Shown here: positions 1 through 5,844 of the stretch, piece by piece
Position numbering within the stretch: the stretch's first letter is position 1
Layout: every line of letters starts with the position of its first letter
Origin: Marinosulfonomonas sp.
GTDB taxonomy: Bacteria; Pseudomonadota; Alphaproteobacteria; Rhodobacterales; Rhodobacteraceae
Reading direction: 5' to 3'
DNA length: 6,166 nt
NCBI GenBank assembly: GCA_026989405.1
Contig: JALSJL010000033.1
Coordinates: 1 to 6,166 of the forward strand
Notes under the pieces: generated by a model
What the model was told of the DNA's origin: nothing
The model's database searches: none
The model's input: the letters and a program-made list of their open reading frames with translations, nothing else
Program-made: the position numbers and the translations under genes

Positions 1-7
1 TTTCCTT

Positions 8-2047
8 TCAATCTTGCCGGTCCAACAGCCGTGAAATCTGCCACGACCCGGGGCTTTGATCGGCCACCTGACGCATGGACCTGGCAATCTCCGCCAGCCC
101 GACGCTTTCGCCATAGTGCATCGGCCCGCCACGCCAGCGCGGGAAGCCGTAGCCGTGCACCTGCACGATATCCACGTCATCCGGGCCAGCCGCGATGCCT
201 TCCTCGACGATACGCGCGCCCTCGTTGACCAACACCGCCACAAGCCGGGCCTGTATCTCGTCGTCAGAAAATGCGCGCCGCTCAATGCCCTGCTCGGCAC
301 TGTAACCTTTCACCAGCGCTTCGATTTCGGGGTCGCGCACCGGCTTGCGGTTGGCCTTCTCATAGCGATACCAGCCGCGCCCGGCGCGTTGGCCCAATCG
401 ACCCATTTCGCAAAGCTGGTCGGCAATCGTCACATAGCGCTCGGAACCGGGTCGCGTCCCGGCCTGCCGCTTGCGGTTGGCCCAGGCAATCTGAAGCCCC
501 GTCAGGTCCTGCAATTCATACGGACCCATCGGCATGCCGAACGCGCGCATCGCGGCGTCCACCTCATGCGGCAGCGCGCCATCTGCCAGCAGATAGTCGG
601 CCTGCCGCCGATAGGCAGACAGCATCCGGTTTCCAATGAAACCGTCACAAATCCCGGCCAGGACACCGATTTTTCGCAGTTTCCGCGCCAGTGCAAACCC
701 GGTGGCCAGCGTCTGTGGCGAGGTCGCGGGCGTCCTGACGATCTCCAGAAGGCGCATGACATGCGCCGGGCTGAAAAAGTGCAGGCCGAGGCAGCGGTCG
801 GGGTTTTCCACCCCTTCGAATATCTTTTCCGGGTCCAGGTAAGACGTATTGGTCGCCAGAATCGCGTCTTTCCCCAACACCGCAGCCAGTTTCGCAAACA
901 CCTCGCGTTTCACGCCGAGGTCTTCGAAAACAGCCTCCACCGCCAGATCGGCGCCGGCCGCCGCATCATAGTCGGTTGTGACGTTCAGTTGCGCCAGTTG
1001 CGCGCCATGCCCGGCCTCATCGATCTTGCCGCGGCTCAGAGCGCCGTCGATGATGTTAACGACCCGCTCGCGACCGGCCTGCGCGGCCTCCTCGCTGGTT
1101 TCAAGAACCGTCACCCGAAGCCCTGCGGCAAGGCAGGCACCGGCAATGCCTGCCCCCATCAGCCCGCCGCCGACAATTGCCACATGCGAGATGTCACGAG
1201 CTGTCGTGTTGCCAATCGCTGCCGGACGGGCCACCGCGCGTTCGGCAAAAAACACATGTCGAAGCGCGCGGCTTTCAGACGACTGGCGCAACGCCAGGTG
1301 CAATTCGCGCTCTTTGGGTTGGCCTTCCCGAAAGGGCAGCTGCGCCCATTTCAATGCTTCAAGATTGTGCAACGGCGCCTTCTGGCCTTTCGCGCGGGCC
1401 GCAAGCCGGCTGGCGGCGTTTTCCCAGAAATCAGGGTCTGATACGGGGGTTTTTCGCTGGCTGACGGCCATTGGCCGCTCTGGCTGCGCCGCCAGAAAGG
1501 CGCGCGCCGCCGACTGGAGATCGCCTTTCGCAACCTCGTCCAGCCCGCCGAGCGCCAGCAATTCCGCAGCACCCAGCATCTTGCCACTGCACGCCAGGTC
1601 AATTGCCGCCGCCATCCCGATCAGCCGCGGCAAGCGTTGCGAGCCGCCGGCACCGGGCACAAGGCCGACGTTGACTTCGGGCAGGCCAAAACGCGCGTCA
1701 GGCGTCGCGATCCGCCACGCACAAGCCATGGCGATCTCGAAGCCCCCGCCAAGCACCGTGCCGTGCATCAACGCCAGAAACGGCGTCTTGCTGTCCTCGA
1801 TGGCCTGCACCACATCCGGCAACAAGGGTTGCTCGGCCGGACGGTCAAATTCTGTCATATCGCCGCCCGCCACGAAGGTCTTGCCGGCGCATTGCAGCAC
1901 GGCATACCGCGCGCGCTGCGCCTGATCGATCGCGCGCGCCAGCCCGGCGCGAACCGGGGTCGAGGTCGCGTTGACCGGTGGGCTGTCAATTGTCACCCAG
2001 GCGATGTCGCCTTCTTGCCGGACCGATACCGGGTTTTCAGCTGTCAT
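8..2047 (-). CDS. Fused enoyl-CoA hydratase / 3-hydroxyacyl-CoA dehydrogenase (FadJ/FadB alpha-subunit type)
   Basis: A 679-residue bifunctional beta-oxidation enzyme, expected in the cytosol: it hydrates a 2-enoyl-CoA and then oxidises the 3-hydroxyacyl-CoA with NAD+. The N-terminal crotonase domain is at about residues 8-180. It has oxyanion-hole glycines near 61-62 and 100-102 and both catalytic glutamates, E104 (in GGGFEIAMAC) and E124 (in GLPEVNVG). The dehydrogenase NAD fold starts near 288 with GGGLMGAG (293-300). Its catalytic set is visible: S402 in NTSYL, H423 in HFFSP, E435 and N473 in GFIGNRM. Two C-terminal 3HCDH domains follow (about 465-560 and 595-670). It is somewhat shorter than FadB/FadJ (about 715-730), mainly before the NAD fold. 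The start is ATG at 2047, with AGGGGA at 2058-2063 upstream. It is divergent from paaI-paaK, so I infer it does the PaaF plus PaaH steps (2,3-dehydroadipyl-CoA to 3-oxoadipyl-CoA). A general fatty-acid role is the alternative. Confidence 0.93.
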   Translation of the reverse strand: MTAENPVSVRQEGDIAWVTIDSPPVNATSTPVRAGLARAIDQAQRARYAVLQCAGKTFVAGGDMTEFDRPAEQPLLPDVVQAIEDSKTPFLALMHGTVLGGGFEIAMACAWRIATPDARFGLPEVNVGLVPGAGGSQRLPRLIGMAAAIDLACSGKMLGAAELLALGGLDEVAKGDLQSAARAFLAAQPERPMAVSQRKTPVSDPDFWENAASRLAARAKGQKAPLHNLEALKWAQLPFREGQPKERELHLALRQSSESRALRHVFFAERAVARPAAIGNTTARDISHVAIVGGGLMGAGIAGACLAAGLRVTVLETSEEAAQAGRERVVNIIDGALSRGKIDEAGHGAQLAQLNVTTDYDAAAGADLAVEAVFEDLGVKREVFAKLAAVLGKDAILATNTSYLDPEKIFEGVENPDRCLGLHFFSPAHVMRLLEIVRTPATSPQTLATGFALARKLRKIGVLAGICDGFIGNRMLSAYRRQADYLLADGALPHEVDAAMRAFGMPMGPYELQDLTGLQIAWANRKRQAGTRPGSERYVTIADQLCEMGRLGQRAGRGWYRYEKANRKPVRDPEIEALVKGYSAEQGIERRAFSDDEIQARLVAVLVNEGARIVEEGIAAGPDDVDIVQVHGYGFPRWRGGPMHYGESVGLAEIARSMRQVADQSPGSWQISRLLDRQD

Positions 2048-2146
2048 CTTTTGCCATTCCCCTGTCTTTGAAATCCATCATTGAATTTATTGACCTACCG
2101 GACGGTTTATACAAGAGTGGGATGGAAAAGAAGCAGAGATCACAAG
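2048..2146. promoter_or_regulatory. Divergent intergenic promoter region between the fused hydratase/dehydrogenase gene and paaI
   Basis: This 99-base gap is more AT-rich than the flanking genes and separates two outward-facing genes, so it must hold promoters for both. On the minus strand, TTGTAT (2109-2114) and AATAAA (2086-2091) lie 17 bases apart as a weak -35/-10 pair. On the plus strand, TTGACC (2090-2095) is a good -35 match, but the hexamer 17 bases on, AAGAGT (2113-2118), is poor, and TATACA (2108-2113) is only 12 bases away. The candidate operator at 2093-2106 falls between the boxes of the minus pair and overlaps the plus -35. Promoter boxes are suggested by eye only. Confidence 0.6.
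2093..2106. promoter_or_regulatory. Candidate TetR/PaaR operator (interrupted palindrome)
   Basis: ACCTACCGGACGGT is a 14-base dyad in which 5 of 7 symmetric pairs match (ACC, two mismatches, CC / GG, two mismatches, GGT). It also contains the perfect arms ACCG-GA-CGGT (2097-2106). From memory, TetR-type PaaR sites in other proteobacteria resemble ACCGACCGGTCGGT, and 12 of 14 bases agree with that. Its place in the divergent promoter region, with a TetR gene in the adjacent operon, supports control of both transcripts. The link to the regulator at 3907-4503 is inference. Confidence 0.5.
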
Positions 2147-2596
2147 ATGACCCCGAAACAACGCGCGGAAAAAACTGCGGCGGCCATGTGGGCCGCTGAT
2201 GCGGCCTCAAGGTGGTTCGGGATGACCATCGAAGTGGTCGACGAAGGGCGGGCGACCCTGAGCCTGCATGTTGGCGAACACCATGCAAACGGCCACGGTA
2301 TCTGTCACGGCGGCGTCACCTATGCGCTGGCCGACAGCGCCTTTGCCTTTGCCTGCAACAGCCGCAACCAGTCAACCGTCGCCCAGTTCAACACGATCAC
2401 CTATATTGCGCCGGCAAGGCTGGGCGACACCCTGACCGCCGAGGCAAAAGAAGTCTCTCTTTCAGGCCGAAACGGTATTTATGACGTGCGCGTCAGCAAT
2501 CAGGATGGCACCCGGATCGCCGAATTTCGCGGCCACTCCCGCGCCATTCGCGGCACAGTTTTCGACGAAGAAACGAAAGACGGAGACCGATCATGA
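2147..2596 (+). CDS. paaI: PaaI hotdog-fold acyl-CoA thioesterase
   Basis: A 149-residue hydroxyphenylacetyl-CoA thioesterase of the PaaI family. It hydrolyses phenylacetyl-CoA derivatives, especially ring-hydroxylated or dead-end thioesters, and so recycles trapped CoA. It aligns by eye with E. coli PaaI along its length: the substrate/oxyanion segment ANGHGICHGG (residues 47-56) with the HGG signature at 54-56, then LADSAFAFACNS with the conserved catalytic Asp at D63, and the FRGHSRAIRG end at about 127-136. I chose ATG at 2147 because the protein then begins like its homologues. An in-frame TTG at 2081 would add 22 residues with no family resemblance and would read through the candidate operator; a GTG at 2117 is also possible. 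The ribosome-binding site is weak (purine-rich 2127-2138). The gene overlaps paaK by ATGA (2593-2596), which suggests translational coupling. Confidence 0.93.
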   Translation: MTPKQRAEKTAAAMWAADAASRWFGMTIEVVDEGRATLSLHVGEHHANGHGICHGGVTYALADSAFAFACNSRNQSTVAQFNTITYIAPARLGDTLTAEAKEVSLSGRNGIYDVRVSNQDGTRIAEFRGHSRAIRGTVFDEETKDGDRS

Positions 2597-3903
2597 GAGA
2601 CCTCACACCGCGCAAGTCCGATCTGGACCCGATCGAAATTGCTTCGGTCGATGAAATTCGCGCGCTTCAGCTTGAGCGGCTGAAATGGTCTCTGGCCCAT
2701 GCCTACGAGAATGTGCCGTTCTATCGCAAACAATTTGACGCCGCCGGGGTGCACCCGGATGACCTGAAACAGCTTTCCGACCTGTCAAGATTTCCGTTCA
2801 CGGTAAAATCCGACCTGCGCGATCATTATCCGTTCGGGCTGTTTGCCGTCCCGCGCGAGCAGATAATCCGCGTGCATGCCTCATCCGGCACAACCGGCAA
2901 GCCGACGGTTGTCGGATACACGCGCAAGGATATCGATACCTGGGCCGATCTTGTCGCTCGTTCCCTGCGGGCCTCCGGCACGCGCCCTGGCGACGTTGTG
3001 CATGTCGCCTATGGCTACGGTCTGTTCACCGGTGGGCTGGGCGCGCACTACGGTGCCGAACGTCTGGGCTGCACGGTCGTGCCGGTCTCTGGCGGCATGA
3101 CCCCGCGCCAGGTCACCCTGATCGAAGACTTTCGCCCGACAACGATCATGGTCACGCCGTCCTACATGCTGAACATTCTCGAAGAGTATCAGAAACAGGG
3201 GCTGGACCCGCGCGAAAGCCCGCTTGAGGTCGGGATATTCGGCGCCGAGCCCTGGACCAACGCCATGCGGCAGGAGGTCGAGCAGGCCTTCGACATGCAC
3301 GCAGTCGACATCTACGGCCTGTCCGAGATCATGGGGCCGGGCGTCGCCAACGAATGTGTCGAGACGAAAGACGGGCTGCATATCTGGGAAGATCACTTCT
3401 TTCCCGAAATAATAGACCCTGATACAGGCGAAAACGTCCCTGACGGCGAGATCGGAGAACTGGTGTTTACCACGCTCACCAAGGAAGGGCTGCCGATGAT
3501 CCGTTACCGCACGCGTGACCTGACACGGTTGCTGCCCGGCACCGCGCGCTCGATGCGGCGGATGGAAAAGATCACCGGGCGCAGCGACGACATGATCATC
3601 CTGCGCGGCGTCAATGTCTTTCCGACCCAGATCGAAGAACTGCTGCTCGCGACGCCGGGGCTTGCGCCGTATTTTCAGATCGAACTGCACAAGCGCGGCC
3701 GGATGGACGCCATGTGCGTGGTTGTTGAAACCGTGCCGGCCCAGGCAGACGAAGCCGCGCGGGATGTGGCAAGAAATACCCTGGCCAAGAAGATCAAGGA
3801 CACCGCCGGGATCAGCGTTGAGGTCTCGGTCGGGGTGCCGGGCACCGTGCCGCGATCGCAAGGCAAGGCGGTGCGGGTCATCGACAATCGGGACAAGGGC
3901 TGA
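2593..3903 (+). CDS. paaK: Phenylacetate-CoA ligase
   Basis: A 436-residue cytosolic ANL-superfamily ligase that activates phenylacetate with ATP and CoA to phenylacetyl-CoA, AMP and PPi, the committed first step of the pathway. The length matches E. coli PaaK (about 437). Visible motifs are the P-loop SSGTTGKP (97-104), the aromatic/A5 motif DIYGLSEIMGPG (239-250), the ribose-binding Asp in YRTRDL (D309), the hinge region GRSDDMIILRGVNVFP (329-344) and the C-terminal catalytic lysine in SQGKAVRVID (K425). The short A10 ending and the motif VNVFPTQIEELL are typical of PaaK rather than of general acyl-CoA synthetases. The start ATG has GGAG 7 bases upstream inside paaI. It is the middle gene of the paaI-paaK-tetR operon, with only 3 bases before the next gene. 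All key residues are present and nothing looks broken. Confidence 0.97.
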   Translation: MRDLTPRKSDLDPIEIASVDEIRALQLERLKWSLAHAYENVPFYRKQFDAAGVHPDDLKQLSDLSRFPFTVKSDLRDHYPFGLFAVPREQIIRVHASSGTTGKPTVVGYTRKDIDTWADLVARSLRASGTRPGDVVHVAYGYGLFTGGLGAHYGAERLGCTVVPVSGGMTPRQVTLIEDFRPTTIMVTPSYMLNILEEYQKQGLDPRESPLEVGIFGAEPWTNAMRQEVEQAFDMHAVDIYGLSEIMGPGVANECVETKDGLHIWEDHFFPEIIDPDTGENVPDGEIGELVFTTLTKEGLPMIRYRTRDLTRLLPGTARSMRRMEKITGRSDDMIILRGVNVFPTQIEELLLATPGLAPYFQIELHKRGRMDAMCVVVETVPAQADEAARDVARNTLAKKIKDTAGISVEVSVGVPGTVPRSQGKAVRVIDNRDKG

Positions 3904-3906
3904 CCA

Positions 3907-4503
3907 ATGGCCCGCACGATTGCCAAGGACCACGACGAGAAACGCCGGCAAATCCTGCGGACGGCCGCCAAGGTCTTTGCGCGCGACGGCGTGGATCGCG
4001 CCTCAATGAGCCAGGTTGCCCAGGCCTGTGGCATCTCGAAGGCCAACATCTATCATTACTATGACAGCAAGAATGCCTTGCTTTTCGACATTCTTGACAC
4101 CCATCTTCGCGACCTGCGCGACAGGGTCTGCGCCATCACCGAAGACGGTCGCAGCGCCGAAGAGCAGTTTCGCGCGACGGTATGCGAGCTGCTTCTGGCC
4201 TATGAAGGCGCCGATGACGAACACCGCGTGCAGGCCAACGGGCTGCCCGCGCTGCCCGACGAAGAGCAGGCCACCCTGCGTGGCTACCAGCGCGATCTGG
4301 TCGCTCACATGTCCGATATCTTCCGCCGGCTCGCGCCGGAAACGCTTGGCCGCGATGCGACCAGGTTGCGCTCGGTCACCATGTCGGTGTTCGGCATGCT
4401 GAACTGGTTTTACATGTGGAACAGCCGGGCCGGGGCGCAGGAACGGGAAGATTACTCAGCATTAGTGTCTGATCTGGTCCTGAAAGGTATCAACGGGGTC
4501 TAG
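3907..4503 (+). CDS. paaR: TetR/AcrR-family transcriptional regulator, probable PaaR
   Basis: A 198-residue TetR-family repressor. The N-terminal DNA-binding domain is clear: helix 1 at about residues 13-27 (RRQILRTAAKVFARDGV), then the helix-turn-helix at about 34-56 (MSQVAQACGISKANIYHYY) followed by the usual DSKNALL. The rest (60-198) is a helical ligand-binding and dimer domain of ordinary length. ATG at 3907 is preceded by AAGGG (3895-3899), 7 bases upstream. It begins 3 bases after paaK, so it is almost certainly co-transcribed with it and probably regulates its own operon. In other bacteria TetR-type PaaR is a repressor released by phenylacetyl-CoA; assignment here rests on context and fold, not on ligand residues. 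The stop TAG (4501-4503) is shared with the left terminus of the downstream inverted-repeat element, so the exact ancestral C-terminus is uncertain. Confidence 0.88.
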   Translation: MARTIAKDHDEKRRQILRTAAKVFARDGVDRASMSQVAQACGISKANIYHYYDSKNALLFDILDTHLRDLRDRVCAITEDGRSAEEQFRATVCELLLAYEGADDEHRVQANGLPALPDEEQATLRGYQRDLVAHMSDIFRRLAPETLGRDATRLRSVTMSVFGMLNWFYMWNSRAGAQEREDYSALVSDLVLKGINGV

Positions 4504-4533
4504 GGTCAGGACCCATTCAGCCTGCGCCACTGG
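4502..4533 (+). repeat. Left terminal inverted repeat
   Basis: It matches the reverse complement of 4734-4765 at 29 of 32 bases. The outer 18 (AGGGTCAGGACCCATTCA) are perfect, and the mismatches are at 4520, 4526 and 4527. Within it GGGTC-AG-GACCC (4503-4514) is itself a 5+5 palindrome. Its first two bases are part of the tetR stop codon. Confidence 0.9.
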
Positions 4534-4628
4534 TTTGACAGATTTTTTCGGTGACCAGGCGCGGGGCGCAGGTAAATCTTGTTGATTTTCAAAGCCCTGC
4601 AACGCAGTCAGCGGGAAAATCCGTCAAA
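4534..4628. repeat. Internal imperfect inverted repeat (subterminal stem)
   Basis: The arms 4534-4555 and 4607-4628 pair as inverted copies at 18 of 22 positions (TTTGACAGATTTTTTCGG... against TTTGACGGATTTTCCCGC...). Inside the loop are shorter pairings: GCAGG (4568-4572) with CCTGC (4596-4600), and AAATC (4574-4578) with GATTT (4584-4588). The left arm abuts the left terminal repeat, so this stem would stack directly on the terminal stem. Confidence 0.7.
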
Positions 4629-4635
4629 TCCGAAG

Positions 4636-4663
4636 GACGCTGATCTGGCTTCATCTCAGCGTC
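4636..4663. repeat. Hairpin with 8-bp perfect stem
   Basis: GACGCTGA (4636-4643) and TCAGCGTC (4656-4663) are exact inverted copies around a 12-base loop. There is no U-run after it on either strand, so it does not look like a classical intrinsic terminator by itself. It is one arm of the folded element at 4502-4765. Confidence 0.75.
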
Positions 4664-4665
4664 TC

Positions 4666-4705
4666 GGCGCGCTTGCAAATGGGGCCACCATTCCCGGCGC
4701 GCGCC
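4666..4705. repeat. Two-tier GC-rich hairpin
   Basis: The outer arms GGCGCGC (4666-4672) and GCGCGCC (4699-4705) pair perfectly. Inside, AATGG (4678-4682) pairs with CCATT (4688-4692) around a 5-base loop, separated from the outer stem by an internal loop. It immediately follows the hairpin at 4636-4663 within the inverted-repeat element. Confidence 0.65.
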
Positions 4706-4733
4706 AAGCCGCTGACATTTCGCCAGATAAGCG

Positions 4734-4765
4734 CCAGTGATGCAGGATGAATGGGTCCTGACCCT
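4734..4765 (-). repeat. Right terminal inverted repeat
   Basis: The partner of 4502-4533. The outermost 18 bases (4748-4765, TGAATGGGTCCTGACCCT) are the exact reverse complement of the left end. It stops 6 bases short of the paaE stop codon (4772-4774). Confidence 0.9.
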
Positions 4766-4771
4766 GGGCGG

Positions 4772-5833
4772 CTATTGGTCGTAGTCGACGGCAACCTTTT
4801 CGCTCAACGGAAAGCACTGGCACGTCAGCACATAGCCCGCCTCTACCTCGTAGTCCTCGAGCGCATGGTTGGCGACCATGTCAACCTCGCCCTCGACAAC
4901 CTTGGCCCGACAGGACGCACAGACACCCGCCTTGCAGGCATAGGGGACATCAACATTGTTTTCCAGCGCGGCTTCAAGAATTGAATTGCCCGCCGGCACG
5001 TCGAAGCTGCGGGTTGCACCGTCAAGCGTAACCTGGGCGGTTACACGGGCAGCTTCGCCGTTGACAGTCGGCGCCGGGCGCGGGGCGCGGCCGGGTTGGT
5101 CGGACTTGAACAGTTCGAAATGTATCTGGTCGTCGTTCAGGCCGTGATCTTTCAGCGCGCGGGTGATCGCCTCCATCATCGGTTGCGGGCCACACATCAG
5201 CGCTGCATCGACCGAGCCGATGTCGATCCAGTGCCTGAACAGCAGCGCGCATTTTTCCTCGTCCACCCGGCCGGTGAACAGGTCGATCTCCTGCGCGTCG
5301 CTCTCCAGAATGTGGATCACGGTCAGCCGCCCCATGTAGAGGTTCTTCAGGTCCTCCAGCTCTTCGCGGAACATGATCGTGTTGACCGCGCGGTTGGCGT
5401 AAACCAGCGTGAACTGCGCGTGCGGCTCATCCGCCAGCACCGTTTTCAGGATCGACAGGATGGGGGTGATCCCGGAGCCGCCGGCAAAGGCAAGGTAGTT
5501 TTTCGCCGTATCAGGGTCTGTTTTCACGGTGAAACGGCCCGAGGGCGGCATCGCCTCCAGGATGTCACCGACGGCCAGAGACTCGTTCGCCCAGGTCGAA
5601 AACACGCCGCCATCGACCCGTTTGATGCCCACCCGGATCACGCCTTCGTTCGGTGCCGCGCAAATCGAGTAATTGCGCCGCAGTTCGGCCCCGTCAAACG
5701 CGCGCCGGAATGTCAGGTGCTGGCCTGCCCGAAAGGAAAAGGCATCGGGTTCATCCGGCTCCAGCGTGACAACGACCGCATCGCGGATCGTCTTGTGGAT
5801 ATCGGTGACCGTGAGTGCGTGGAAACGAGACAT
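4772..5833 (-). CDS. paaE: PaaE, reductase subunit of phenylacetyl-CoA 1,2-epoxidase
   Basis: A 353-residue flavo-iron-sulfur reductase (PaaE in E. coli naming, PaaK in some Pseudomonas schemes). It passes electrons from NADPH through FAD and a plant-type [2Fe-2S] centre to the di-iron PaaA subunit of the phenylacetyl-CoA epoxidase. Domains in order: FAD-binding barrel at about 1-105, with RRNYSI (52-57) holding the RxYS flavin motif; NAD(P)-binding fold at about 110-235, with GGSGITP (118-124) and CGPQPMM (214-220); a proline-rich linker near 248-257; and a ferredoxin domain at about 265-353. The cluster ligands C300, C305, C308 and C338 show the exact C-x4-C-x2-C-x29-C spacing. Length matches the family (E. 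coli about 356). The start ATG is 10 bases after the paaD stop and has AAGGGGG (5838-5844) as a strong ribosome-binding site, so the two form one operon. It is the last gene of that operon and converges on tetR. Confidence 0.96.
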   Translation of the reverse strand: MSRFHALTVTDIHKTIRDAVVVTLEPDEPDAFSFRAGQHLTFRRAFDGAELRRNYSICAAPNEGVIRVGIKRVDGGVFSTWANESLAVGDILEAMPPSGRFTVKTDPDTAKNYLAFAGGSGITPILSILKTVLADEPHAQFTLVYANRAVNTIMFREELEDLKNLYMGRLTVIHILESDAQEIDLFTGRVDEEKCALLFRHWIDIGSVDAALMCGPQPMMEAITRALKDHGLNDDQIHFELFKSDQPGRAPRPAPTVNGEAARVTAQVTLDGATRSFDVPAGNSILEAALENNVDVPYACKAGVCASCRAKVVEGEVDMVANHALEDYEVEAGYVLTCQCFPLSEKVAVDYDQ

Positions 5834-5837
5834 GGCG

Positions 5838-5844
5838 CCCCCTT
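5838..5844 (-). promoter_or_regulatory. paaE ribosome-binding site overlapping the paaD stop codon
   Basis: On the minus strand AAGGGGG begins with the last base of the paaD TGA and ends 4 bases before the paaE ATG. It fixes the paaE start and suggests that paaE translation is coupled to that of paaD. Confidence 0.7.

Larger units (their letters stand above)
4502..4765. mobile_element. MITE-like non-coding element with long terminal inverted repeats
   Basis: This 264-base stretch fills almost all of the gap between the convergent tetR and paaE genes. Its ends are inverted copies: 18 bases perfect, 29 of 32 over the longer match. It holds no convincing ORF and folds into several internal hairpins. 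Together these suggest a miniature inverted-repeat transposable element mobilised by an unrelated or absent transposase. The end sequence AGGGTCAGGACCC may belong to an IS family of alphaproteobacteria, but I cannot name it from the sequence alone. I found no target-site duplication: the left flank ends GGGTCT and the right flank begins GGGCGG. An alternative is a structured bidirectional transcription terminator that happens to be long. Confidence 0.55.

Noticed and set aside
400..410. Replacement of the usual NTSS by NTSY at the dehydrogenase active site (residues 400-403) as a possible inactivating change
   Set aside because: The Asn, Thr and Ser are kept together with the His-Glu pair and the downstream Asn; the Tyr is at a variable position and, to my recollection, is common in this fusion subfamily. 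The coordinates given here are residue numbers of the protein at 8-2047.
56..1441. Long plus-strand open frame (461 codons) opposite the hydratase/dehydrogenase gene
   Set aside because: It has no recognisable domain, is rich in Arg/His/Gln as expected for an antisense frame of GC-rich coding DNA, and the opposite strand holds a complete enzyme with all catalytic residues.
2881..3951. Minus-strand open frame (356 codons) opposite paaK
   Set aside because: It is a mirror frame of paaK with no family resemblance; paaK on the plus strand is complete and has the expected length.
4636..4663. Intrinsic terminator for tetR
   Set aside because: The stem is good, but no U-run follows it on either strand, so it is listed only as a hairpin.
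4504..4771. Possible small gene or transposase remnant in the tetR-paaE gap
   Set aside because: Reading both strands I saw only short frames without a plausible start and ribosome-binding site, and no transposase motif; the stretch is explained by the inverted-repeat element.
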